Of a DNA stretch of 64,000 nt, positions 7,401 to 15,666 are shown one piece after another. How positions within the stretch are numbered: the stretch's first letter is position 1; each line of letters begins with the position of its first letter. The notes beneath the pieces are model-generated. The model was given only the letters and a program-made list of their open reading frames with translations, searched no databases and was not told where the DNA came from. Location of the stretch: NCBI RefSeq assembly GCF_030944405.1, contig NZ_CP132339.1, positions 2,604,001 to 2,668,000 of the forward strand, written 5' to 3'. A program made the translations under genes and the position numbers. Source of the DNA: Janthinobacterium sp. J1-1 (GTDB lineage Bacteria > Pseudomonadota > Gammaproteobacteria > Burkholderiales > Burkholderiaceae_D).

Positions 7401-10331
7401 GCCAATGCCGCCAATGCCGCCGATGCCGACGCTGGCGCGGGCAATGATGGCGTGCCAGGCACAGGCGGTGCCAATCAGGTCAACAATAATGCGGCGGACG
7501 CCACCGGCAATCCTGGTGCAGACGGCGCGCAAGGCAATCGCAGCGCCGACAGCGCCACGAATGCCTCGGACGACAACACGCAGGCGCGCGGCGATGCGGC
7601 GGCAGGCGATGCCGCTGCCGGCAATGAAGGCTCCGGTGACGCCGGCAGCGGTGCCGCAAGCGATGCCGGCGCCGGCGCCGATGGCACTGTGCCGCCCAGC
7701 GTGCAAGCCGGCGACGCCGCCGGCAATGCGAACACGGATACCGACACCGGCGCTGAAGCACCTGTGCGCGCCGGACAAGGCGATGGTGAGCCCGCTGATG
7801 CCGCCACGCCTGTTGTCGGCGATACCGGCCAGGATGGTGCGCGGTCCGGCGACGATGCGCCACCAGCCGGCGACGCCGGCTTTGCTGCGCGCGATGAGGG
7901 CACGCCAGCTGCGGATCGGGCCGCCGAAGTGGCGCCCGTCACGGCGCCGGACGTGCCGGCGCTGGCCCGTGGCGACGCCGACAGCAACGCGCCACTGACG
8001 CAAGACGCCGCCGACGACGACATGCCCGCCAATGCCGCCGTCCTGGCCGCCGCGCTTGCGGCATCCAGGGCTGGCCTGGGCGCCGTCGCCGCGGACGCCG
8101 CCGCCGTGCCGGCAGGCGGCGATGCCGACATGGCCGCCCTGGCGGTCGCCGCCGGCGGTATCGCCGATCTGTCCGCCACTGGCGCTGGCGTCATGGAAGG
8201 GGACGCTGGCAAGGCCAGCACTGGTGATGATGCCGGTGCCGGTGCCGGTGCCGATGCCAGCGCCAGCACGGGAGAGGGTGCGCAAGACGATGGCGCCGGC
8301 GCGAATCCGGCCGGTGGCGATGCCGATGCCGGCGCCAGCCGGAACGCAGCCGGTGATGGCACAGCAGGCGATGCCGCCGTCAATGGCGGGGCGGATGATG
8401 CCGCAGTCGCCAAGCCCGCCGCCGATGAAGCGCAAGCGGGTGATGCGCAAGGTGAGGATGCGCAAGGAGAGAGTGCACAAGCCGATGCGGCGCAGGACAA
8501 TGACGCTACGCCGCCACCGGCCGCCGTCAATGAAGGGCAGGGCGCCGGCGCCACCCCGGATGCCGCCGGTGCGGCGGACGCGGGCGCCGACAGTGCGCCG
8601 CAAGAAGAGAACGCTGCCGCGCAAGCCGGTGCCGAAACGGGCGTGGCCGATGCCGATGCTAACGCTGGAGCCGAAACCGCAACCGCAACCGAGGCTGACT
8701 CCGGCACCGGCACCGGCGCCGCTGCAACGGATGGTGGCACTACAGGTACGGACAGCGCCGGCGCCCAGGATGATGCTGCCGCCAATCAGGCTGCCGCGAC
8801 CGCTGGGGACGATGCCGGCGCCGCCAATGCCGATGCAGATGCACCGGCACCTGAAACCGACGCGGGTGCGAAGGCTGATGATGGCGCGCAAGGCGACAGC
8901 GCCGCAGCTGGAGCGCAGGGAGCCGGGAAGGCCGAGGAGGCCGCCGGTGGTGGACAGGACGACAGCGCCGCCGCTGAAAAGACCGATGGTTCCGCCACGG
9001 CTGGCGCTGGCGCGGCCACGCCGTCCGCCGCTGCCGCTGCCGATGCCTCGGCCGCCGAGGGAAGCGGCACCGAAGGCGGTGCGCCAGCCGAAGGCCCGGG
9101 CAACGCCGCCAATCCAGCCAATCCCGCCACTGGCCCTGCTGCCGCCGCGACGGATGCCGGCGCGGGCGCGGGCGCTGACGCGGCGGCACCGTCCGCCGCT
9201 GCCGATGAGGCGGCCGCCGAATCAGGCAGCGCCGATAATGGCGACGGCTCCAGCGCCGATGTGGCTGGCAATGGGGCGCCAGCCACATCGGCTACTGCGA
9301 ATGGCGCGGCTGCCGAAGAGGGCGGCGCCGCTGCCGCCGCCGATGGTGGCGAGGGCGCCCAGGGCGGCAGCGACGCCGCGCAACCGGGCGCCGCCGCCAG
9401 CGAGGAACATGCCGGTGCGCAGCCGTCCTCTTCCGCCCCCGCCGATACGGACGCAAATACTGGCAAGCAAGGACAAGAAGCTGAGGACGCGGCCAAAGCC
9501 GCCACGGCCGATGCTGCTGATACTGTTGCCGCCACCGCCGATGCGCACGACGCCCACGACGCCCATCCCGCCGCCGCCAGCGAGACAGGCGAGACAAGCG
9601 AGACAAGCGAGACAAGCGAGGCCGGTACGGCGAACAAGGATGGGCACGCCGCCGCCAGCGAGGCGGGCGAGGCCAGCACCAACGCCAGCGCCAGCGCCAC
9701 CGGCTCCGCGGCGGCGCCAGCAAGCGAGGCCGGCACGCCTGCAGTGACCGATACAAGAACCGATGCCGGAACCGAAACCGGGACCGATACCACGACCGAT
9801 ACCGCCAGCGACACTGCCCACGCCAGCGCCGCCCTGGCGGCGGGCGGTGGCGTGCCAGGCACCGCCGCTCCGGCAAGCACTGCCGCGTCCACCGATGCCG
9901 ATGCCGATATCGGCGCCGGCCACGCCGGGTTGCCGGCTGCGGCAGCCCCGGTGGCGCCACCGCATGTCGATCCGCATGGCGCGCGCCATGGCGATGCGGC
10001 GCCAGCTTCGGCCCAGGCGCCGCGAACGGCGCATGCCGGCGACTGGCGCGGCACGCCGCCGGCCGCGCCGCAGTTGGAGCATGGGCCGCAGATGGGGGAC
10101 GGATCGCAGATGGAGTACGGTCTGCAGATGGAATACGGGCCGCAGCTGCCGCCCGCGCCGCAGCCGTCCGTCCTGCCAGGCGATGCCGTCGCCGCGCCGG
10201 CCGGCCAGCCAGTGGTTCGGACCAGCTGGCGCGGGGGCGCCGAGGTGCCCTGGGATCTGGCCGGCTGGCGCGCCAGATATCTCTCCAAGGTCAGCCGCAA
10301 GGTGCTGGGCAAGCTCGATAGCCCGGACTGA
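4452..10331 (+). CDS. Giant helical/low-complexity protein (1959 aa) upstream of the T6SS operon
   Basis: Three zones are visible. Residues 1 to about 930 form an almost unbroken Ala/Gln/Leu/Val/Asp helical array with heptad-like spacing, reminiscent of coiled-coil or tape-measure-like proteins. About 935-1840 is low complexity built from Ala, Gly, Asp, Asn, Thr and Ser with little hydrophobic content, strongly acidic and likely disordered, with short in-frame tandem repeats. The last 80 or so residues contain repeated GPQM/YGLQMEYG motifs and end in a basic, Trp-containing tail (WDLAGWRARYLSKVSRKVL). There is no signal peptide or membrane span. Position directly upstream of tssB in the same direction suggests a T6SS-linked role such as scaffold, cargo or surface factor, which is inference. 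Long minus-strand frames through it are composition shadows. Confidence 0.8.
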   Translation: MKVIEHALEVLPQSPVRIAAAVQTAGDTMLEQGNNFVSEVSACAESLKTDMLAVAEQMKAIPALLDPQPILDCCIGVLETAAADLRKLASDAVEIPQRLLEQAAGAQKVVDAAGDAVQSMSTLLPELADLVPDFGAQLQFVDSLPSRGAALADLATRSGAMVEQYGRDLLPLSAQLQSLALLQGGAGAGAALTETLVQQAEQLQADALAKVQALRDTLDGNVVDLDATLQDATMQVVDAIAGVSSLVDQKAEALLAPLQAQIDWIGEVRAALADEAQACDRLFDEGCAQVDRLGDILMQPLATARAQVDVVIGKLAEAAASVDAMVAKARVPLDGLDARVDIITEALRGVVEVIRQEVAKVLQLLRELDDEAENAKIALRALPEQFAPVRSAIADAVAMLVGVKNQIPPFVGEANSALSLADNELDQAAALCASAIEICTRYMMKAPGLMLARTLFVGLQAMIPPVKTAIASARTVVATAGTQATGLMDQAIGLVESLNPLLDQALAQLQVAIDALLALLEQMQMALLQVATAAEAVPPLLQEQVEKACTAAHAVLDKVRAAVDQCLSQLQCEALVQRLRQELSDLLDRTFAPLEAQLNAAGAPLRQVLETGKVQVGKAATLAQDGLQTLADAIASARDMARQPVQALHGTLQTAQDQLTSVSGVARQQVRQAADQALSYVDQACQAIQRLRIRDAAGQLAPFVQFYDDVAATFQQAGEQVRQAGDIAARVDGWRTQAQQAASDLLDDVKGKAAQALQSVQQLETASNDASAGAQARHDSIEDGESPEAQVRASFDGMQSDAQGVADQADAALASMSGTLDEAKSESETVSVPDPAASEPALAELQSQADQATALAEQAKQSEQALLVEIASCDSSVGAAADQALSQTTAWKDEAQAGIAQAMAQVEGVQAQVNVARAEAVKAEAIVDAEVVKFGGTSTAADAQQTGEQADAAAAAAGAGAQAAAGGSAGNAGAESGANNANAANAANAADADAGAGNDGVPGTGGANQVNNNAADATGNPGADGAQGNRSADSATNASDDNTQARGDAAAGDAAAGNEGSGDAGSGAASDAGAGADGTVPPSVQAGDAAGNANTDTDTGAEAPVRAGQGDGEPADAATPVVGDTGQDGARSGDDAPPAGDAGFAARDEGTPAADRAAEVAPVTAPDVPALARGDADSNAPLTQDAADDDMPANAAVLAAALAASRAGLGAVAADAAAVPAGGDADMAALAVAAGGIADLSATGAGVMEGDAGKASTGDDAGAGAGADASASTGEGAQDDGAGANPAGGDADAGASRNAAGDGTAGDAAVNGGADDAAVAKPAADEAQAGDAQGEDAQGESAQADAAQDNDATPPPAAVNEGQGAGATPDAAGAADAGADSAPQEENAAAQAGAETGVADADANAGAETATATEADSGTGTGAAATDGGTTGTDSAGAQDDAAANQAAATAGDDAGAANADADAPAPETDAGAKADDGAQGDSAAAGAQGAGKAEEAAGGGQDDSAAAEKTDGSATAGAGAATPSAAAAADASAAEGSGTEGGAPAEGPGNAANPANPATGPAAAATDAGAGAGADAAAPSAAADEAAAESGSADNGDGSSADVAGNGAPATSATANGAAAEEGGAAAAADGGEGAQGGSDAAQPGAAASEEHAGAQPSSSAPADTDANTGKQGQEAEDAAKAATADAADTVAATADAHDAHDAHPAAASETGETSETSETSEAGTANKDGHAAASEAGEASTNASASATGSAAAPASEAGTPAVTDTRTDAGTETGTDTTTDTASDTAHASAALAAGGGVPGTAAPASTAASTDADADIGAGHAGLPAAAAPVAPPHVDPHGARHGDAAPASAQAPRTAHAGDWRGTPPAAPQLEHGPQMGDGSQMEYGLQMEYGPQLPPAPQPSVLPGDAVAAPAGQPVVRTSWRGGAEVPWDLAGWRARYLSKVSRKVLGKLDSPD
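7392..7427 (+). repeat. 9-bp tandem repeat (gccaatgcc, four units)
   Basis: Three perfect copies of gccaatgcc are followed by one variant (gccgatgcc). They encode ANAANAANAADA. The period is a multiple of three, so copy-number change alters length but not frame. Confidence 0.85.
9582..9617 (+). repeat. 9-bp tandem repeat (gagacaagc, four units)
   Basis: One variant copy (gagacaggc) is followed by three perfect copies of gagacaagc. They encode a Glu-Thr-Ser repeat within the giant protein's low-complexity zone. Slippage here would stay in frame. Confidence 0.85.
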
Positions 10332-10704
10332 TGCCGCCCCTGAAACGGTGCTGTGTAAAGTTATGTGAAGAGTCTGCCGGCAGGCTGGCAGGCCGCATGC
10401 TTTGCCGTTATTCTTGTTTTTCTAATGCAACTGATTCGTATCACGCAAGCTTTTTCTTCCATTCGGCAGGCATGTGTCGTATCTAAGTCGCAAAAGAACA
10501 ATTTCGATAAGTTTATTGATCGAGTGCAAATAAACTTGTTCAAAATTAGTTTTTCCATTTATCATTATTTGGTTGTTGGAAGAAATATCGATTGATACCG
10601 TTGCGGGGCCTGCAAAGTCGCGGCACGGCGGGCGTGATGCCTGTTTTGCGGTGTTTTGTTGATTTTTCGCCCCGCCCGCCACTAGTCACCATGTGAGGGT
10701 GTGA
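10332..10704 (+). promoter_or_regulatory. Non-coding leader/promoter region of the T6SS operon
   Basis: This 373-bp gap before tssB is clearly AT-richer than its surroundings, especially 10400-10600, as expected for the promoter of a 24-kb operon. A possible sigma-54 element lies at its left end. Near the right end an inverted repeat pairs GGCGGGCG (10627-10634) with CGCCCGCC (10673-10680) around a T-rich loop. No convincing -35/-10 pair and no small gene was found. A GAGGG ribosome-binding site precedes the tssB ATG. Confidence 0.45.
10386..10401 (+). promoter_or_regulatory. Possible sigma-54 (RpoN) promoter element
   Basis: TGGCAGGCCGCATGCT has GG and GC separated by ten bases, the invariant spacing of -24/-12 promoters, with TGGCA matching the -24 box. 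The -12 box reads ATGC instead of TTGC. It lies about 300 bp ahead of tssB, so the leader would be long. Several T6SS operons in other bacteria are RpoN-dependent. No RpoN activator gene is nearby. Confidence 0.25.
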
Positions 10705-11247
10705 ATGTCAGGCAGCTTACAAAAATGGGTAGGACGTAATCGTCCACCTCGTGTGCAAATCACGTACGATGTCGAAATTGGCGATGCCAGCGAAAAGAAA
10801 GAATTGCCATTGGTTGTAGGCTTGTTGGCAGATCTTTCCGGCCAGCCTTTGGTGCCTCCAGCGAAACTCAAATCGCGTCGCCTGATCGAAATTGACGGCG
10901 AAAACTTCAACGAAGTCATGAGTAATATTGCTCCCCGCCTTGATCTGTCCGTTCCGGACACCTACAAGGGCCAGGGCAATCTCAAGGTGGAACTGAACTT
11001 CACCTCCTTCGAACATTTCCATCCTGAAGCAATCGTTGCGCAAGTGCCGCGTCTGGCCAAATTGCTGGAAGTGCGCCAGCAATTGCGTGACCTGCTTGGC
11101 AAGCTCGACGGAAACGATGAGCTCGACTCCCTGCTGGAAAACATCATCCAGAATACAGAGGAGCTCAAGACGCTCAAGGGCCAGGGAGCAGGTGCGACAG
11201 CTCCGGCGGCGTCAAGCGAGCCTGAAGCTGAAGTGGCGCCTTCCTGA
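10705..11247 (+). CDS. tssB: T6SS contractile sheath small subunit TssB (VipA)
   Basis: A 180-residue protein that pairs with TssC to form the contractile sheath around the Hcp tube. The N-terminal SLQKWVGRNRPPRVQITYDVE and central ELPLVVGLLADLSG are hallmarks of the VipA/ImpB family, and the length is typical. The C-terminal 20 residues are an Ala/Ser/Glu tail. It is the first gene of the main T6SS operon and is followed by tssC after 46 bp, the usual order. Confidence 0.97.
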   Translation: MSGSLQKWVGRNRPPRVQITYDVEIGDASEKKELPLVVGLLADLSGQPLVPPAKLKSRRLIEIDGENFNEVMSNIAPRLDLSVPDTYKGQGNLKVELNFTSFEHFHPEAIVAQVPRLAKLLEVRQQLRDLLGKLDGNDELDSLLENIIQNTEELKTLKGQGAGATAPAASSEPEAEVAPS

Positions 11248-11293
11248 TAGCGTGCTGCACGCTTCCCTCAATTCGTTTACAGAGAGCTAAATC

Positions 11294-12790
11294 ATGGCCA
11301 CCAATCAATCCGCCAAAGGCGGTGCCGGCAAGTCCGTCGAGTCCGCCGGCGAGCTGAGCCTGCTGGACCGTATCGTCCAGGAAGGCAAGATGGCAATCGA
11401 GCCATCGCAAGACGCATACGCAAAAAAACTGCTGGGACAATTCGCGACCCAGGTGCTGGACGAAGGCATGAAGACGGCGCCGAACAAGGGCGTCGTCGCG
11501 ATGATCAACGAGCGCATCGCCGAGATCGACAAGATCCTCAGCGACCAGCTCAACGCGCTGATGCACCATCCTGACTTCCAGAAGCTGGAAGGCTCGTGGC
11601 GCGGCCTGCACGACATGGTACACGGCACCGAAACCGGCACCAATCTCAAGCTGCGCCTGCTGAACGTGTCGAAGAAAGAGCTGCTGAAAGACCTGGAAGG
11701 CGCTGTCGACCACGACATGAGCGTCCTGTTCAAGAAGCTCTACGAAGAAGAATACGGCACCTTCGGCGGCCATCCGTACTCGCTGCTGATCGGCGACTAC
11801 TATTTTGGCCGCGATCCGCAAGACATCGCCTTGCTCGAACGCCTGTCGAAAGTGGCCGCCGCAGCCCATGCGCCACTGATCACCGCCGCCGCACCGTCGC
11901 TGTTCGACATGACCGAGTTCACCGACCTGGGTGTGCCGCGCGATCTGTCGAAGATCTTCGAAAGCGCTGAAATGGCCTCCTGGCGCAGCTTCCGCGATTC
12001 GGAAGACTCGCGTTATGTCGCCATGGTGCTGCCACGCTACGCGGCACGCCTGCCGTACGGCGCCAAGACGGTACCGGTCGAAAACTTCAGCTTCGAGGAA
12101 GACGTCGACGGCCGCGATCATGGCAAATACCTGTGGGCCAACTCGGCCTACCAGCTGGGCCTGCGCATCACCGACGCCTACGCCAAGTACAACTGGACCA
12201 CGGCGATCCGCGGTGTCGAAGGCGGCGGCAAGATTGCCGGCATGACGGCGCACACCTACAAGACCGATGAAGGCGACGTCGTGCTCAAGTGCCCGACCGA
12301 GGTGTCGATCACCGACCGCCGCGAAAAGGAATTGAACGACCTCGGTTTCATCGCCGCCGTCAACGCCAAGGGTACCGACTTCGCCGCCTTCTTCGGTGGC
12401 CAGACGGTCAACAAGCCGAAGGTGTACAACCTCGACACGGCCAACGCCAACGCGGCGCTGTCGTCGCGCCTGCCGTATGTGCTGGCCGCGTCGCGCTTCG
12501 CGCACTACATCAAGGTGATGATGCGCGACAAGGTCGGCAGCTTCCAGACCCGCCAGGGCGTGGAAAGCTACCTCGGCGAATGGCTCAGTTCGTATGTGCT
12601 GCTCAGCCCGAATGCGACGCAAGGTGAAAAAGCCCGCTTCCCGCTGGCCGAAGGACGTGTCGATGTCACCGAAGTGCCGGGCAAGCCTGGCGTGTATTCG
12701 GCCACCGTGTTCCTGCGTCCGCACTTCCAGATGGAAGAGCTGACCACCTCGATCCGCCTGGTTGCCGAACTGCCGGCGTCGGTCGGCTGA
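11294..12790 (+). CDS. tssC: T6SS contractile sheath large subunit TssC (VipB)
   Basis: A 498-residue VipB/ImpC-family protein. The central FGGHPYSLLIGDYYFGRDPQD and the region around W-R-S-F-R-D-S-E-D-S-R-Y are family signatures. The C-terminal HFQMEELTTSIRLVAELP matches the sheath handshake strand. It assembles with TssB, contracts to drive the Hcp/VgrG needle, and is recycled by ClpV, encoded further down the same operon. The start follows GAGAGCTAAATC-ATG, and no frameshift is seen. Confidence 0.97.
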   Translation: MATNQSAKGGAGKSVESAGELSLLDRIVQEGKMAIEPSQDAYAKKLLGQFATQVLDEGMKTAPNKGVVAMINERIAEIDKILSDQLNALMHHPDFQKLEGSWRGLHDMVHGTETGTNLKLRLLNVSKKELLKDLEGAVDHDMSVLFKKLYEEEYGTFGGHPYSLLIGDYYFGRDPQDIALLERLSKVAAAAHAPLITAAAPSLFDMTEFTDLGVPRDLSKIFESAEMASWRSFRDSEDSRYVAMVLPRYAARLPYGAKTVPVENFSFEEDVDGRDHGKYLWANSAYQLGLRITDAYAKYNWTTAIRGVEGGGKIAGMTAHTYKTDEGDVVLKCPTEVSITDRREKELNDLGFIAAVNAKGTDFAAFFGGQTVNKPKVYNLDTANANAALSSRLPYVLAASRFAHYIKVMMRDKVGSFQTRQGVESYLGEWLSSYVLLSPNATQGEKARFPLAEGRVDVTEVPGKPGVYSATVFLRPHFQMEELTTSIRLVAELPASVG

Positions 12791-12826
12791 CGGCTGGCCG
12801 GTCCGCGTTCAACCTGACGTCCCCTC

Positions 12827-12857
12827 AACGCCGGCAGCTGGCATGGCCGCCGGCGTT
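12827..12857 (+). terminator. Stem-loop between tssC and hcp (possible attenuator or mRNA-stabilising hairpin)
   Basis: AACGCCGGC (12827-12835) pairs perfectly with GCCGGCGTT (12849-12857) around a 13-base loop and is followed by GTTTATC. The U-run is weak, so read-through is likely. The hairpin sits 24 bp before the hcp ATG. It could protect or tune the hcp message relative to the sheath genes. Confidence 0.5.
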
Positions 12858-12881
12858 GTTTATCAAATTTGGAGCCAGTAA

Positions 12882-13367
12882 ATGTCTGACGTACTTATTC
12901 TGGACTTAGGTCCTTCGATCATCGGCAACTGCCAGGTGGTCGGCTATGTGGGCAAGATCATCGTCCATTCGTATTCGCACGGCGCATCGATTCCCCTGCA
13001 AATGGACTCGGCCAACACCGAGCGTACCGCCGGCCGTCCGGTGTTTTCGGAAATGTCGTTTTCGAAGATGGCCGACCTGGCCACCACGGAAATGTACAAG
13101 GCTTGTACCCAGGGCAGCAAGATCGGTACCGCCACCCTGTACGTGGGCCGGGTTGAAAATGGCAAGTACATGGGCTTTTTCGTCTACTCGATGACGCACG
13201 CCATGATTTCCAATATCAGCACCTCGGGCGGTGGCGGCATTCCAAGCGACTCCTTCTCGATCTCCTTTACCAAGATCAAGTGCGACTTCACCCAGCAGCA
13301 GTCGGATTCGACCGCCAAGGGCACCGGCACCTGGAACTGGAACCTGGAGACGATGAAATCGGATTGA
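12882..13367 (+). CDS. hcp: T6SS inner tube protein Hcp (TssD)
   Basis: A 161-residue Hcp-family protein. Features include the opening beta-strands (VLILDLGPSIIGNCQVVGY), ITS-like K-I-I-V-H-S-Y-S-H-G and the SFTKIKCDFTQQ strand near the C-terminus. Hexamers of Hcp stack into the tube that the sheath expels, and Hcp can also carry small effectors. There is no C-terminal extension, so this is a structural rather than an evolved Hcp. A hairpin in the 91-bp gap before the gene may adjust its high expression relative to tssBC. Confidence 0.93.
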   Translation: MSDVLILDLGPSIIGNCQVVGYVGKIIVHSYSHGASIPLQMDSANTERTAGRPVFSEMSFSKMADLATTEMYKACTQGSKIGTATLYVGRVENGKYMGFFVYSMTHAMISNISTSGGGGIPSDSFSISFTKIKCDFTQQQSDSTAKGTGTWNWNLETMKSD

Positions 13368-13433
13368 TGTCGAGGCGGCCGCCTGGCGGCGCCGCCATGG
13401 TTGGCCCCTCTCTCTTTCTGATTGCTCCGAATT

Positions 13434-13892
13434 ATGTCCAAAGCCATCACCGCGTCGCTCGTTCCGCTGTTTGACCGACTCACCGGCATGTCCGCTTCGG
13501 CCGATGGCAGGCTGCTCGACGGCGGCGGCTTGCAGCAATCGCTGCAACTCGACCTGCTGCGCTTGTTCAATATCCGCAACGCCCTGTCGATACACGACTA
13601 CCTCCAGGCCGAACCCGCGCTGCTGCCGTTCGGCCTGCCCGACATGCAAGCCCTGTCGGCCCGCTCGGAACAGGATCTCGACTTGTGGACGGCCGTCCTG
13701 GAGCGCTGCCTGGCGCGCTTCGAACCGCGCCTGTCGCATGTGAAGGTGGTGCTGCGTCCCGATCCGCACAAGCCGCATGCCGCGCACGCCGACATCAGCG
13801 CCGTGGTGAAGCTGGGCAGCCAGCTGTGCCGCGTCAATTTCGATGTCGCCGTCGACGCCCGCTCGGCCGCGTTGCAGGCGCTGGCCGCGTGA
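13434..13892 (+). CDS. tssE: T6SS baseplate subunit TssE (gp25-like)
   Basis: A 152-residue protein of the gp25-like baseplate wedge family. The N-terminal half carries SLVPLFDRLTG and the LRLFNIRNALSIHDY region, and the C-terminal half has the SAVVKLGSQLCRVNFDVAVD strands typical of the gp25 fold. The ATG at 13434 is preferred to an in-frame TTG twelve bases upstream. The order hcp-tssE-tssF-tssG supports the call. In the assembled machine TssE contacts the first sheath ring. Confidence 0.9.
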   Translation: MSKAITASLVPLFDRLTGMSASADGRLLDGGGLQQSLQLDLLRLFNIRNALSIHDYLQAEPALLPFGLPDMQALSARSEQDLDLWTAVLERCLARFEPRLSHVKVVLRPDPHKPHAAHADISAVVKLGSQLCRVNFDVAVDARSAALQALAA

Positions 13893-13908
13893 AAGGTCCG
13901 GTGCTGCC

Positions 13909-15666
13909 TTGAGCGACGACATGCTGGAATACTATCGGCGCGAACTCGATTACCTGCGCACCCAGTCCGCCGACTTCGCCGCGCGCTACCCGAAGGTGGC
14001 GCAGCGCCTGGTGCTGAGCGGCGACGAGTCGGCCGATCCGCATACCGAACGCCTGATCGAATCGGTGGCCTTTTTGACGGCCCGCGTGCACCGCGACCTC
14101 GACCGCGATTTTCCCGCCGTCGCCTCGGCCATGCTGGACAATCTGTGCCCCAGCCTGACCCAGCCCGTGCCGGCCATGACGGTGGTGCAGATGCGCCTCG
14201 ATGCGTCGCAGGGCAAGGTCATGGCCGGCATGCCGGTGGCGCGCGGCACGACCTTGTCGACCACCGCCGCCAGCGGCGAAAACTGCCGCTTCCAGGTCGC
14301 CTGGGACACCACCCTGTGGCCGCTGTCGGTGGCCGCCATCAAGCTTGAAGACACGCGCACCTTGCGCCTCGACCTGCGCTGCGACGCCGGGGTCGACGTG
14401 GCCGAACTCGAACTGGCTACCTTGCGCCTGCACCTGGCCGGCGACCTGCTGACCACCATGCCGCTGCATGAACTGCTGATCAGCGAACTCGAATGCATCG
14501 AATTGCTGCCCGGTGGCGGCGGCGTGCATCGCTTCGGTCCCGACAGCCTGGTCGAGGTGGGCTTCGACGAAGACCAGGCGATCCTGGCGCAGCCGGCGCA
14601 CGCCCATCCGGCTTACGCCCTGCTGCAGGAGTATTTTGCGTTTCCCCGCAAATTCCAGTTTTTCGACCTGAGGGGCTTGCGCGGCCGCCTGGGCGCCGGC
14701 GCCGGCTTTTCGCTGCGCTTCGTGTTCAACCGCAGCGCGCGCGTGCTGGCGCAATTGAGCGCCGACACCTTCCGCCTCGGCTGCGTGCCGGCCGTGAACC
14801 TGTTCAAGGTGACCAGCGAACCGCTGCGCCTGGACCGGCGCCAGTATGAATACCTGTTGATCCCCGACTACCAGCGCGACAGCATGATGGAAGTCCATTC
14901 GGTGCTGTCGGTCACGCTGTCGGACCAGCGCACCGAGCGCGCCCGCGTCATTCCCAGCATGTTCGCCGAATCGGAACCGGACGCCGGTGGCGCGGCCGAC
15001 GACGTGTTCTGGTCGCTGCGCCGCGAGATGAGCCTGCGCAAAGGCATCAACGGCAGCGACGTGTATCTGAGTTTCGTCGACCGCGGCAATGTGCGCGCCG
15101 ATCCGGGCGAGCCGGTGGTGTACGCCCAGCTGCTGTGCACCAACCGCAACCTGGCCGAGCAGATCGGGCCGGGCACGCGCTTCTACGGCGAGGGCATGTC
15201 GTCGTCGACCGATATCCGCGCGCTGTACCAGCCCAGCATGCAGCGCGCGCCGGTGCTCGAGGCCAAGGCCTTGTGGTCGCTGGTGTCGCTGCTGCGCCTG
15301 AATCACCGTTCGCTGGTCGACGGCAGCACCGGCGTGCAGACGCTGCAGCAGATGCTGATGCTGTTCGCCGGCGAAACCGCGCGCGACCAGGGCCAGGTGC
15401 GCGGCGTGAAAAGCCTGCTGGCCACGCCGGCCACCACCCGCGTGGGCCGCGATACCTGGCGCGGCCATTGTCGTGGCACCGACATCGTGCTCGAATTCGA
15501 CGCCGACGCATTTGTCGGCACCTCGCCGCTGGTGCTGGCCGGCGTGCTGTCGCGCTTTTTCGCCCTGTACACCTCGGCCAATTCCTTCGTGCGCCTGGCG
15601 GTCTGGCGCAATGGCGAGCCGTGGATGCAATGGCCGGCCATGAGTGGACGACAATGCCTGATCTGA
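13909..15666 (+). CDS. tssF: T6SS baseplate subunit TssF
   Basis: A 585-residue VasA/ImpG-family protein. It begins with the diagnostic MLEYYRRELDYLR motif and the FAARYPKVAQRL segment. A TTG at 13909 is favoured as start because AAAGGT lies about 11 bases upstream, and an ATG at 13921 is the alternative. With TssG, TssK and TssE it builds the baseplate wedge on the TssJLM membrane complex. The 3' end overlaps tssG by 13 bp, so the two are translationally coupled, as usual for this pair. Confidence 0.93.
   Translation: MSDDMLEYYRRELDYLRTQSADFAARYPKVAQRLVLSGDESADPHTERLIESVAFLTARVHRDLDRDFPAVASAMLDNLCPSLTQPVPAMTVVQMRLDASQGKVMAGMPVARGTTLSTTAASGENCRFQVAWDTTLWPLSVAAIKLEDTRTLRLDLRCDAGVDVAELELATLRLHLAGDLLTTMPLHELLISELECIELLPGGGGVHRFGPDSLVEVGFDEDQAILAQPAHAHPAYALLQEYFAFPRKFQFFDLRGLRGRLGAGAGFSLRFVFNRSARVLAQLSADTFRLGCVPAVNLFKVTSEPLRLDRRQYEYLLIPDYQRDSMMEVHSVLSVTLSDQRTERARVIPSMFAESEPDAGGAADDVFWSLRREMSLRKGINGSDVYLSFVDRGNVRADPGEPVVYAQLLCTNRNLAEQIGPGTRFYGEGMSSSTDIRALYQPSMQRAPVLEAKALWSLVSLLRLNHRSLVDGSTGVQTLQQMLMLFAGETARDQGQVRGVKSLLATPATTRVGRDTWRGHCRGTDIVLEFDADAFVGTSPLVLAGVLSRFFALYTSANSFVRLAVWRNGEPWMQWPAMSGRQCLI

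Larger units (their letters stand above)
7255..9960 (+). repeat. Ala/Gly/Asp-rich low-complexity coding region
   Basis: About 2.7 kb within the giant gene consists of irregular GCC/GGC/GAT/AAT codon runs such as repeated 'gccgatgccggc'. It encodes a disordered acidic tract. The bias keeps several other frames open on both strands. Such tracts recombine easily, so length variation between strains is expected. Confidence 0.8.

Noticed and set aside
4446..8891. 1481-codon minus-strand open frame opposite the giant gene
   Set aside because: It is a shadow of the GCC/GGC-rich plus-strand gene: residues are Arg/Gly/Ile/His-rich without domains, and no ribosome-binding site or neighbours support it.
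8032..9747. 571-codon plus-strand frame inside the low-complexity zone
   Set aside because: Composed of Pro/Arg/Met/Ala runs that mirror the out-of-frame repeats. It lies wholly inside the giant gene.
10365..10595. 76-codon plus-strand frame in the tssB leader
   Set aside because: No ribosome-binding site, and it lies across the AT-rich promoter region. It is more likely regulatory DNA.
13834..15654. 606-codon minus-strand frame opposite tssF
   Set aside because: The plus strand encodes a clear TssF with family motifs. The minus product is His/Gln/Arg/Gly-rich without any fold.
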